From contig SFHH01000009.1 of NCBI GenBank assembly GCA_004555735.1, positions 1 to 42,734 of the forward strand: 42,734 nt of DNA, read 5' to 3'. Below the pieces are notes generated by a model. It made no database searches. It was given only the letters and a program-made list of their open reading frames with translations, and was not told the origin of the DNA. Below are positions 22,746 to 29,598 of the stretch, piece by piece (position 1 is the stretch's first letter; each line of letters starts with the position of its first letter). The translations under genes and the position numbers were made by a program. The stretch is from Acidaminococcus fermentans (GTDB lineage: Bacteria; Bacillota; Negativicutes; Acidaminococcales; Acidaminococcaceae).

Positions 22746-23726
22746 ATGAAACTCCCGAACGGCTTCGGCACCTGCTATAAGCTCAACGGTAATCGCCGCC
22801 GCCCCTGGGTCGTTAAAAAGACCATCAACGGCCATCAAAAAACACTAGGGTATTTTGCAACCTACGTGGAAGGTCTGAGCCATCTCTTTTCCGTCAATGA
22901 AACAGACACCATGCAAGCGAAAACCCCCTTTTCCGCCATCTACGAAAGATGGAAGAAGGAACATTTTCCGGGTCTGTCCGTGTCCTCTCGGAAAGCCTAT
23001 GAGATTTGTTTTAAGCATCTCTCACCCCTCCATTCCCGGCCTTTCGCCTCTCTCCGATACAGAGATCTGCAAGCCGCCATTGACGATGTGAAAAAGATTG
23101 CTGGATACGCCACGCAGAAGAAAGTCAAAGGGCTACTGGAACAGCTCTACGACTATGCCATCAGATACGACATAGTAACCACGGACTATGCCAGCCGCCT
23201 TTCCATCGACCCGCACATCCCGGTGCATAAGAAAAAGCCCTTCACCGTCCGAGAACGGAATCGGCTATGGGCTAATCTCGAAACGCCATTTGCAGTTGAT
23301 GTACTGATTCTGATTTATACCGGCATCAGATGCGGTGAATATCTTAATATCAAGGCATCCGATGTGAAGATTCGCCAGCGATGCCTGGTCATACGAAAAA
23401 GCAAAACCAGGGCGGGCATCCGGCAGGTCCCGGTCAGTAAAAAGATATGGCCGTTTGTCCTGGCCAGAATCCAGGCATCTCCCTGGCTCTGCCCCTGCCG
23501 TTCTTACGACTCTTTCCGCCGTCAGTGGGACAAGGTGATGAAAGCATTATCCATGCACCACACGCCCCACGAGACACGTCACACAGCCGCATCAATGCTC
23601 GATTCAGCAGGCATCAACGACACCGTGGTCAAAATGATTTTGGGCCACGCCAGAAAAGGGGTGACAAAAGCCGTATACACGCATAAAACCTTGTCCGAGC
23701 TCCGAAAAGCAGTGGATATTTTGTGA
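22746..23726 (+). CDS. Tyrosine recombinase beside the tail-fibre cassettes (candidate shufflon invertase; alternatively prophage integrase)
   Basis: A 326-residue tyrosine recombinase read from ATG 22746 after GAAAGG. The N-terminal part (1-55) resembles the AP2-like arm-binding region of Firmicutes integrases, the SAM-like core-binding domain covers about 62-155, and the catalytic domain about 165-326. Catalytic residues seen are Arg195 (TGIRCGE), His275 and Arg278 (HETRH), His301 (LGHA) and Tyr311 (VYTH). It is the only plus-strand gene of normal size in the prophage section and stands 155 nt from the first cassette site, as rci stands next to the R64 shufflon. It also lies about 2 kb from the prophage border, so an integrase role cannot be excluded, and it might do both. 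Confidence 0.85.
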   Translation: MKLPNGFGTCYKLNGNRRRPWVVKKTINGHQKTLGYFATYVEGLSHLFSVNETDTMQAKTPFSAIYERWKKEHFPGLSVSSRKAYEICFKHLSPLHSRPFASLRYRDLQAAIDDVKKIAGYATQKKVKGLLEQLYDYAIRYDIVTTDYASRLSIDPHIPVHKKKPFTVRERNRLWANLETPFAVDVLILIYTGIRCGEYLNIKASDVKIRQRCLVIRKSKTRAGIRQVPVSKKIWPFVLARIQASPWLCPCRSYDSFRRQWDKVMKALSMHHTPHETRHTAASMLDSAGINDTVVKMILGHARKGVTKAVYTHKTLSELRKAVDIL

Positions 23727-23880
23727 GTAACCAGGTCTTTTCCTTTTTTAGCCATCGCCCCGACAGCGGCATCATAAGCCGATGCGTAAGGTGCTTTTCC
23801 TGTGCTTAACGTGGGCCCGTTGCGGCCTTGTCAAGGACATAAAGTGAGGTAAAATTGACATGAAATTGCTTTCCAGGTAT
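23727..23880. other. Spacer between recombinase and cassette array
   Basis: No gene, clear terminator or repeat was recognised in these 154 nt. The last bases run into the first cassette site. Confidence 0.5.
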
Positions 23881-23891
23881 CCACCGATGAA
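23881..23891 (+). repeat. Cassette site C
   Basis: CCACCGATGAA, read as xCC-ACC-GAT-GAA (T-D-E) in the cassette frame; followed by ATGGC and codons for APHMH. Confidence 0.65.
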
Positions 23892-24058
23892 ATGGCTCCT
23901 CACATGCATCAAGAGAGAATGACAACATCTGATGGGAATCCTAATCCGATTGTTAACTTAGAAACCAGTGGGAAATTAAGTGGAGCGACTGTTCCTCAGC
24001 GTTTTGGATATACAAACAAGGCTACTGATACGGTAAATACAGTTAGTGCTGGCGGATG
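23881..24058 (+). pseudogene. Broken fibre-tip cassette (5' part only)
   Basis: From site C the frame reads STDEMAPHMHQERM and continues for about 58 residues typical of a fibre tip. It stops resembling fibre sequence at SAGG, where site D and the next cassette begin in another frame; the usual HNxxQP...WxRTA end is lost and the frame runs on to a stop at 24176. It looks like a remnant left when cassette D was joined into it. Confidence 0.6.
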
Positions 24059-24336
24059 CCACCGAGGAAATAGCTTCCCACGGACACATGGTAAGAACCT
24101 GGAACACTGTAGCAAGCGGTGCCCCGCAGCTATACAGGGACGGGAAATGGGAACGCTATACACTGGGGGCTTTTAAGGTGTCTGGTGAATGGAAGGAAGA
24201 TGCTGGAACTACAGCAAATTCCCCGCAAGGCGGTCTGGGCGACCCTGCCGGAACCACGGATGGAACTGGCGGCAATGCGGCTCATAACAACCTTCAGCCA
24301 TCTGTAGCGGCATACTGCTGGCAACGTACAGCCTAA
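24058..24336 (+). CDS. Silent tail-fibre C-terminal cassette D (no start of its own)
   Basis: A 92-codon open frame from the site: ATEEIASHGHM, a variable middle, then GGNAAHNN and AYCWQRTA before TAA. It has the same collar-type ending as the expressed fibre at 24605 but lies in the opposite orientation, with no ribosome site or N-terminal fibre part; the only upstream in-frame start is a GTG at 24046 inside the broken cassette. It would be expressed only after inversion. Its TAA interlocks with the TAG of cassette B (CCTAAG). Confidence 0.72.
   Translation, partial: ATEEIASHGHMVRTWNTVASGAPQLYRDGKWERYTLGAFKVSGEWKEDAGTTANSPQGGLGDPAGTTDGTGGNAAHNNLQPSVAAYCWQRTA
24059..24069 (+). repeat. Cassette site D
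   Basis: CCACCGAGGAA on the plus strand; with the preceding G it shares the 12-mer GCCACCGAGGAA with site B, which has the opposite orientation. Confidence 0.65.
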
Positions 24337-24604
24337 GCGGTCCTACGCCAGCCATAACAGGCGATGGATGGGGGCATCGTGTTATGTGGTTGATTGCCGC
24401 CGAATTTGAGGTGCAAAACATCCGTATTATCGGTGGCCGAATTTCCCAAAGCCATACTCCCTTCCCACTTACTGCCACCATGCCGGACAAATGAAAAGGC
24501 TCCGGAAGCCGTTGGGTCGTCGTTAATTTCACTCAAGATATTCTGGTTCTTATTTACCTGCCGGAATTGGACATCGCCTTTAATTTTGGGCAATTCCTCG
24601 GTGG
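24333..24604 (-). CDS. Silent tail-fibre C-terminal cassette B (no start of its own)
   Basis: An open frame of about 90 codons beginning at site B directly behind the stop of the expressed fibre: TEELPKIKGDVQF, a variable middle, and QPHNTMPPSIACYGWRRTA. It lacks a proper start (a TTG at 24593 is the first candidate and has no good ribosome site). It has the same orientation as the expressed tip, so direct recombination between sites A and B would delete the present tip and join this one. Confidence 0.72.
24594..24604 (-). repeat. Cassette site B
   Basis: CCACCGAGGAA on the minus strand, directly abutting the TAG stop (24605-24607) of the expressed fibre. Confidence 0.65.
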
Positions 24605-25204
24605 CTATGCAGTTCTACGCCATCCATAAGCGGCGATGCACGGTTGAATGTTGTTGTGGGGCTGGTCGCCACCGGTTGGTTCCGTAGTTCGTGGACGGTC
24701 CGTTATTTTGGAACCAATTGTTCCTGCGTCAACTAACCATGAACTTTCCCCGCTGCTCCCTTTCTTTGTCGTATCGAGATAATAGACGTGGCTATGAATA
24801 GGCGTTTCATCGGTGGTGAGCTGATGTTTCCGTTCGCCATATTTTTGACCCGCCGTGTACGTAAAGTTTCCATAATCATCGGTGCCACTACCCTGTGCAA
24901 TCAGCGTATAGCCAGCTGGCAGGGCCTCCCAGGTGCCTCCGAAAAGGGTAGCCGGGCTCGTGCTGTCGTTGCTCCAGTAGTAACTGCCGACAGGGTGGGC
25001 GTCGAGTTTGGCCTGTTTATAGATTTCTTCTTTTGCGCTCTTTAAGGCATCAGCAACAATCGACTGTACCCACGCCGTAGATGCTACACGGTTGTCGCTA
25101 GCCGTGGAATCGGGGCTGGCCACGTACATAGCCCCCCACTTCTTATCCGTAGTCCCGATGGAACCTTCTCCGTCCACGTTGGGGACATAAGCCCGTGTAG
25201 TCAT
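24605..25204 (-). CDS. Tail-fibre protein, locus 2 gene (short collar-type fibre, expressed form)
   Basis: A 199-residue fibre protein. Residues 1-65 include a phage-fibre element (DKKWGAMYVASPDSTASDNRVASTAWV) and a short helical segment. Residues 68-125 are a tail-collar fold (HPVGSYYW, LFGGTWEALPAGYTLIAQG). From T131-D-E133 (site A) the variable tip runs to HNNIQPCIAAYGWRRTA. The ATG overlaps the stop of the zinc-ribbon gene. By homology such tips bind the host surface. Residues 134-199 correspond exactly to the exchangeable segment defined by the cassette sites. Confidence 0.88.
   Translation of the reverse strand: MTTRAYVPNVDGEGSIGTTDKKWGAMYVASPDSTASDNRVASTAWVQSIVADALKSAKEEIYKQAKLDAHPVGSYYWSNDSTSPATLFGGTWEALPAGYTLIAQGSGTDDYGNFTYTAGQKYGERKHQLTTDETPIHSHVYYLDTTKKGSSGESSWLVDAGTIGSKITDRPRTTEPTGGDQPHNNIQPCIAAYGWRRTA
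24806..24816 (-). repeat. Cassette site A (inside the expressed fibre gene)
   Basis: CCACCGATGAA on the minus strand, encoding T-D-E at residues 131-133 of the fibre; it marks the switch from constant to variable region. Confidence 0.65.
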
Positions 25205-25365
25205 TCAGCCACCCCCTTTCCATCGCTCTCGTTGGTATCAGCTTCCGTAGTGTTCTCCGCTTCTTTCGGCGGCACGTAGGCAATGCAATCCTGGTTCACG
25301 CATTTCCCTTCTGCGTCCAGCTTATGGGCACAGTACGGGCATCTTTTCGGGAGTTTAAATCTCAT
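25201..25365 (-). CDS. Small zinc-ribbon phage protein
   Basis: A 54-residue protein with two Cys pairs, CPYC (9-12) and CVNQDC (22-27), the layout of a treble-clef or zinc-ribbon, followed by an acidic tail. The ATG overlaps the preceding stop (ATGA at 25362-25365) and its own stop overlaps the fibre ATG (25201-25204), so it is translated as part of the fibre operon. Function unknown; a structural or assembly role near the fibres is inferred only from position. Confidence 0.8.
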   Translation of the reverse strand: MRFKLPKRCPYCAHKLDAEGKCVNQDCIAYVPPKEAENTTEADTNESDGKGVAE

Positions 25366-25802
25366 TGCAACGCCTCCATTTCTGCCTTATAGGCTTCTTG
25401 CAAGTCAGCGAAATCCTGTTTGATGCTTGCCTGGGCTTCCGTATCGCCCCTCAGACAGGCGATGTTATAAGAGCTGGATAACTCTTCCACCCCACTGTTA
25501 TAGTCGGCTGTGAGGGCCGTTTTCTTCTCTTTCACGGTCGGCTCGGCAGGGGGAACGTATTCCCTTTTGGCTTTTGCATCCAGGTAATCTTGGAGCTTTG
25601 CAAGATACCCTTCGTAGGTGTCGTTAGGATAGTTGTAAAAAAGGCTATCCGCGATACAGCATTTTTGGTTTTCGTCATACAAGACCATCCCGGGAAGATC
25701 ATCCACCCCGGAGTCAGTCTTAAAGTTATCCAGGGAGTCGATATAAACCTTTGAACCCTGGATGATCGTCACTTGTTCTTTTAAGATCTGAAAAACTTTC
25801 AT
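25362..25802 (-). CDS. Fibre-operon protein of unknown function (possible fibre assembly protein)
   Basis: A 146-residue soluble protein read from ATG 25802 after AAGGAGG; the frame extends upstream but crosses the cassette site. Residues 1-75 look like a small beta domain (KVFQILKEQVTIIQGSKVYID). After a proline-rich hinge (YVPPAEPTVKEKK) the C-terminal 50 residues are helical and similar in style to phage fibre-assembly proteins (TALTADYNSGVEEL...DLQEAYKAEMEALQ). The position between two fibre genes supports an assembly chaperone, but no family was firmly recognised. Confidence 0.7.
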   Translation of the reverse strand: MKVFQILKEQVTIIQGSKVYIDSLDNFKTDSGVDDLPGMVLYDENQKCCIADSLFYNYPNDTYEGYLAKLQDYLDAKAKREYVPPAEPTVKEKKTALTADYNSGVEELSSSYNIACLRGDTEAQASIKQDFADLQEAYKAEMEALQ

Positions 25803-25829
25803 TTTTCCTCCTTCTTCACTCTTCTTCAC

Positions 25830-25842
25830 TGCCGATGAAATG
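25830..25842 (+). repeat. Cassette site F of fibre locus 1
   Basis: TGCCGATGAAATG on the plus strand; matches site E of the expressed fibre at 11 of 13 positions in inverse orientation and in the same codon phase. Confidence 0.55.
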
Positions 25843-26133
25843 ACCAGCCACGGGCACAGTGCCAGCGTGAGCACGAACGGGGCGCACCATCATGGCGTCA
25901 TGGGCGAAAAATCCACCGAGTACAAAAATCCTGTATACGGATTCTACGACTCGTCTAACTCTCATTTCGGCTTCGAAGACATCGGCACCGGCGACTGGGA
26001 TAATGCCCTGTGGAACACAAGCACAGACGGTGCCCACGCTCATACTGTGACCATCGGGGCTACTGGCGGCAATGTACCGCATGAAAACAGACAGCCGTAC
26101 AAAGTCGTGAACAAATGGTGTCGGACTGCCTAA
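25831..26133 (+). CDS. Silent tail-fibre C-terminal cassette F (no fibre N-terminus)
   Basis: An open frame ADEMTSHGHSASVSTNGAHHHG... ending GGNVPHENRQPYKVVNKWCRTA. It parallels the last 85 residues of the minus-strand fibre (AVELAPHSHRAICSTDGNHNHG ... GHENRQPYKVVAKWLRTA). An ATG at 25840 exists, but without a ribosome site. It converges on the expressed fibre with interlocked stops (CCTAAG at 26129-26134). A silent alternative tip is the best reading. Confidence 0.75.
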   Translation, partial: ADEMTSHGHSASVSTNGAHHHGVMGEKSTEYKNPVYGFYDSSNSHFGFEDIGTGDWDNALWNTSTDGAHAHTVTIGATGGNVPHENRQPYKVVNKWCRTA

Positions 26134-27269
26134 GCCGTCCTGAGCCACTTTGCGACGACCTTATATGGCTGGCGGTTCTCGTGCCCAAGGCCACTGCCTG
26201 TAGGCTCAATAGTGATCGTGTGGGTGTGGGAACCAGCGTTAGAAGTAGTCATGTTTTCCCAATGCCCTGCACTAGATCCTGTTGCCGCATTATCCGGGTT
26301 CGACGGATTCGTTCGGCTATATCCATGATTATGATTGCCATCTGTGGAGCAGATTGCTCTATGACTATGGGGTGCCAGTTCAACGGCAGAGAGTGGGTGT
26401 TTGACCTCGCCCCCGGTATCGCCTAAAGCATAGGTGTATTTCGTCCCGGTTTCCCAGTAGTCACCAGCCCCTACTGCGACCTGGCCTTTTTGCGTCATAA
26501 TCCAGGTAGTGCCGGGGAACACGGTGTTCGGGTCAGTGCTGTTTTCGAATTCTAAGACGATCCCGACAGGGTAAATCAGGTCGTACAGCTCCAACGGGCT
26601 GTGCCCAGCCCTCTCCCATCCTCCGGTAGCGGAAAGGAATTTTTTCCCGTCCCCAGCTTTGGGGGCAGGTACAAACCCCCGCACCCCAGAAGAAGCATCA
26701 GAGCAACCCTTGAAATCGCTGTGGGCTTCTGGGTCGGTGAGATGATATTCGAAATCTTCTTCTCGAGCGTATACGTCACTCGTGATTTCTACTCCGACAG
26801 ACGACGCATTGCCTACGGACGTATAAATGGCAAACTCCTGCACATCCATTTTGTACGTCTTGTCTGGAATCCATTCGCCGTGCTTGGCATCCACGGCATA
26901 GGCGTACCCGTAGAACGTTTCCTCGCCTTTATATCCTCCCCACCCGGAGTCGGTGTAAGAATCGCTGGAAACTTTGGCATAAATCCCGATTTCAGTGGCA
27001 CTGAAACCAGCTCCTTCTGCGATACCGTCATTGGAATACGCAAAGTACAGCACGTTACGGGCTTCTGACACATCAGCGTTTACCACCTCGGCCACCCTTG
27101 TGATGGGGGCAGTCATTTTCTTCGAGATAAGTTCCGTCCGGGTAGTCCCGTCAGAAATCCCATCCCCGATTTCGCATTTTGTAAAAACAAGGGGCTTGCT
27201 CATAGATGCGGACAGCTCGATGAGGTGCATCCCGGCTTCCCCGATATTCACGTTGCTAAACTCGCTCAT
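26130..27269 (-). CDS. Tail-fibre protein (tail-collar family, expressed form)
   Basis: A 379-residue fibre. The N-terminal 150 residues match the phage tail-collar fibre N-domain that attaches to the baseplate (GMHLIELSASMSKPLVFTKCEIGDG, then GFSATEIGIYAK). A linker with DPEAHSDFKG and FVPAPKAGDGKKFLSATGGW repeats follows, then a collar region (LYDLIYPVGIVLEF, VFPGTTWIMTQKGQVAVGAG) and a His-rich tip (HSHRAICSTDGNHNHG). Residues from about 298 on form the exchangeable part behind site E. It ends in WLRTA like the silent cassette. Receptor binding is inferred. It starts 15 nt after the DUF2313 gene. Confidence 0.9.
   Translation of the reverse strand: MSEFSNVNIGEAGMHLIELSASMSKPLVFTKCEIGDGISDGTTRTELISKKMTAPITRVAEVVNADVSEARNVLYFAYSNDGIAEGAGFSATEIGIYAKVSSDSYTDSGWGGYKGEETFYGYAYAVDAKHGEWIPDKTYKMDVQEFAIYTSVGNASSVGVEITSDVYAREEDFEYHLTDPEAHSDFKGCSDASSGVRGFVPAPKAGDGKKFLSATGGWERAGHSPLELYDLIYPVGIVLEFENSTDPNTVFPGTTWIMTQKGQVAVGAGDYWETGTKYTYALGDTGGEVKHPLSAVELAPHSHRAICSTDGNHNHGYSRTNPSNPDNAATGSSAGHWENMTTSNAGSHTHTITIEPTGSGLGHENRQPYKVVAKWLRTA
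26376..26388 (-). repeat. Cassette site E (inside the large fibre gene)
   Basis: TGCCGTTGAACTG on the minus strand, encoding A-V-E-L at about residues 295-298. Confidence 0.55.
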
Positions 27270-27284
27270 TGATTCACTCCTTTC

Positions 27285-28058
27285 TTATTGCACAGCTTTC
27301 TGACGGATGTTCCCATCAGCATCCACGTAAAACAGGTTGTCGAAGTCACCGATTTGGGAAGTGGGCGATGGGCTGACTTCCTGCCCGTGCCGTACCATCA
27401 CGGGGGACGGCTTTAATCCATTCAGGGTGATTTCGATGTTGTCGGCCTTGTCCACCTCATGGATGCCACGAGCCACGTTGAAGCTGACAGAACTTCGTTT
27501 GACTTTATCCCCTGCCAGCCTACCGACCTCGGCCTTGCAGTGCTTTCGGACAACGGCACCTGTATATACAGGGCTGTAAACGGGCACGGTCCGTGCCGCC
27601 TGGATGGTCATATTAGCCGGAATGATCAGCCGGGCATACCTACGAATCTCGTTGATTCTTTCGGTCATATCATCGGCCAGGTTGAGTACCACAGTATAGC
27701 TGTCGGGGTGTACGCCCAGGGTAACGGCTCCCTTGTGATACATCCCATCAGTCAGCACCTCGAAAGATTTTTCGGTGTAGGGAGTCGTTCCGTTGACCAT
27801 TAAAAAGATAGCGGCTCGTCGGTCGAAGATGCTTGCCCCTTCCGGTGGATAAATCCCCAGCATCTTTTCCCACCTCTCAACCCCAGCAATGTCAGTGTTG
27901 AAGATAAAGGTGTTCGCAAACCATCGCCAGATCTGGCCATACAGAGTGTTAAATTCCTGGTTTTCAGCCTGGCAGATTGCCAGGATTTCCTTGGCGTTTT
28001 TAAGCACCCAAGGGGTGTATTTTTCCAGTCGTACATTACGGGTTATTTTCTTCATCAT
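27285..28058 (-). CDS. DUF2313 (YmfQ/XkdU-like) baseplate protein
   Basis: A 257-residue protein. Residues 1-150 match the DUF2313/YmfQ family of contractile phages (YTPWVLKNAKEILAICQAENQEF and a LYGQIWRWFANTFIFNTDIAGVERWE segment), which lies between baseplate J and the fibre and helps attach it. The C-terminal 100 residues are a separate beta-rich extension with HGQEVSPSPTSQIGDFDNLFYVDADG. The ATG overlaps the baseplate J stop (ATGA). Confidence 0.85.
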   Translation of the reverse strand: MMKKITRNVRLEKYTPWVLKNAKEILAICQAENQEFNTLYGQIWRWFANTFIFNTDIAGVERWEKMLGIYPPEGASIFDRRAAIFLMVNGTTPYTEKSFEVLTDGMYHKGAVTLGVHPDSYTVVLNLADDMTERINEIRRYARLIIPANMTIQAARTVPVYSPVYTGAVVRKHCKAEVGRLAGDKVKRSSVSFNVARGIHEVDKADNIEITLNGLKPSPVMVRHGQEVSPSPTSQIGDFDNLFYVDADGNIRQKAVQ

Positions 28059-29176
28059 GCTCCCCCAGAAACGTCAGAAATTGTCCCGATTGTGGCCAGG
28101 GCATTATTGGCCAGCTCCACGTTTTCCTCTGTTCCGTTCAGCGTCGTGTGGCTAATATCGGCCACATACGGGCGGGCCAACAGGCGACTTTCAATCTGAC
28201 TGATACGGATAACGATGCCACGATTCTCATACCGGCTGGTTGTCACCACTTCGGTGTCCTGCCACCCCTTGTTCAGCTCGTCAAAATACGCCTGGATGGT
28301 GGCGGTAATGTCCGCAAGGCAGGTGGAAAAGGTATCAGTGCCCAGGAATTTAATGTTTAACCCAATGTTGACCGCACTCTGGGCAGCGGCTTCAACGGTC
28401 ACACGATGCCCAATGGGGGCAATCCCCACTCCCTTCTGATGGTACGGTACCGGGTCCAGGGCTTCCTGTACCTCGCTTACGAATTCTGGCTCAGGGGGCT
28501 TGTGTTCGCTCGTCATGAACACAACTTTCACAGTTCCGCCGCCGTCCCATACCGGGTAGACCTTCACACCGCCCACCCCTTTGATGGCGTTCACCTTTTC
28601 CTGGTAGTCAGCGATGTTCCCCCCGTATGCTTGGGTTTGAAAACTTTCAAGATACCTTTTCCGAAATGCTTCTGTTTCTTCTTCATCTTCCCCAGGCACG
28701 ATAACATTCACGATTTTGGCGGACTCTAATCCAGCCACATAGTCAATAGGGATTGCTCTGCCGCTGACCTTGTTTCCTTCAGTACCGGATTTTTCGCATT
28801 GGGCCATATACTGATTGCCCCCGGCAGTCAGCCTTTTAGTGACAACGTAGTTCAATTCGTCCACGGAATAGCGACTCCCAACGGGGAGTACAACCGTGGC
28901 CGGTGTGGCCTCGATGGTCACATAGGCATAAGTCGCTTCGTAAGGTTCCAGGCCCCGTTCTTTGGCTCTCTCGATCAGATGTTCACGGTCGGCAGTATCC
29001 CCGAATGTATTTGTCATGAAGTAGTCCAGGGCAGCATACATGAGCATGAATTCAATGGCTGCCGGTTTCGTGGCATCAAAGGCGATGGAACCTTCTCGTT
29101 TATCAATATCTTTAGACATAACCGAAAGCATCCGCTTCTCGATCACATCCTCTGTTTGTCCCTCATACATTGGCAA
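28055..29176 (-). CDS. Baseplate J/gp47 family protein (XkdT-like)
   Basis: A 373-residue baseplate wedge protein. The N-terminus (MYEGQTEDVIEKRMLSVMSK and REGSIAFDATKPAAIE) and the core GxxYSVDELNYVVT, PGEDEEETEAFRKRYLE and AYGGNIADYQEKV segments are characteristic of the baseplate_J family. It forms the wedge that links the hub to the fibres and triggers sheath contraction. The start overlaps the XkdS-like gene end by 14 nt. Confidence 0.94.
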   Translation of the reverse strand: MPMYEGQTEDVIEKRMLSVMSKDIDKREGSIAFDATKPAAIEFMLMYAALDYFMTNTFGDTADREHLIERAKERGLEPYEATYAYVTIEATPATVVLPVGSRYSVDELNYVVTKRLTAGGNQYMAQCEKSGTEGNKVSGRAIPIDYVAGLESAKIVNVIVPGEDEEETEAFRKRYLESFQTQAYGGNIADYQEKVNAIKGVGGVKVYPVWDGGGTVKVVFMTSEHKPPEPEFVSEVQEALDPVPYHQKGVGIAPIGHRVTVEAAAQSAVNIGLNIKFLGTDTFSTCLADITATIQAYFDELNKGWQDTEVVTTSRYENRGIVIRISQIESRLLARPYVADISHTTLNGTEENVELANNALATIGTISDVSGGA

Positions 29177-29594
29177 TTCTCACCTCTTTCTGGGCTTGTA
29201 GATTCCCGTAGATGGTAATCACGGTAAACTTTGCCAGGACGCTTCCGCCCTTGTCGTAGCTGAGGTCGAAATTAGTCACATCCGTGATGCGATCGTCCTG
29301 GGTCAGTGCTTCCTTGATTCTTCTTGGGATTTCCGGCAATACAAAAGGGATGGGCTTTCCGAAAAGCTCGGCTAACTCCACCCCATAGTTCCAACTGTAG
29401 ATGATGTTCTGATACCGCTCAGTGTTCAGCACCTTGTACACAGCCTGTTCTACGGCTTCCAGGTTATCCGTGATAGTTCCGGAGATGCGATCATCATCTA
29501 TCATCATCCGATACGTTTTGTTCGGATATACCTCAGTCGTCTTAATGGCCACAGCCCCAACAGGCCGGGCCGGGTCCACAGGTAAAAGGCTCAT
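29163..29594 (-). CDS. DUF2634 / gp25-like baseplate protein (XkdS-like)
   Basis: A 143-residue protein of the XkdS family, related in role to T4 gp25, which nucleates sheath assembly at the baseplate. The pattern YPNKTYRM, YKVLNTERYQNIIYSWNYGVEL and the closing EALTQDDRITDV region fit the family, and it precedes baseplate J as in PBSX. Confidence 0.88.
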   Translation of the reverse strand: MSLLPVDPARPVGAVAIKTTEVYPNKTYRMMIDDDRISGTITDNLEAVEQAVYKVLNTERYQNIIYSWNYGVELAELFGKPIPFVLPEIPRRIKEALTQDDRITDVTNFDLSYDKGGSVLAKFTVITIYGNLQAQKEVRIANV

Positions 29595-29598
29595 TCAC

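Larger units (their letters stand above)
23881..24816. mobile_element. Predicted invertible cassette array of tail-fibre locus 1
   Basis: Four copies of CCACCGAKGAA bound C-terminal fibre cassettes: two on the plus strand (23881, 24059) and two on the minus strand (24594, 24806). Opposite copies form inverted repeats, so recombination would flip intervening DNA and join a new tip to the fibre gene. All four sites have the same codon phase, so every junction stays in frame. Confidence 0.75.
25830..26388. mobile_element. Predicted invertible segment of the large tail-fibre gene
   Basis: About 559 bp bounded by inverted copies of TGCCGWTGAAMTG and holding two tail-to-tail fibre tips: the expressed one (minus) and a silent one (plus). 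One inversion would swap them in frame. Confidence 0.65.

Noticed and set aside
25816-26148. Minus-strand frame of 110 codons opposite silent cassette F
   Set aside because: It is antisense to a clear fibre tip and has no recognisable protein features or ribosome site.
22746-27269. Diversity-generating retroelement as the source of fibre variation
   Set aside because: No reverse transcriptase gene and no template/variable repeat pair are visible; the cassettes differ along their whole length and have clear end sites instead.
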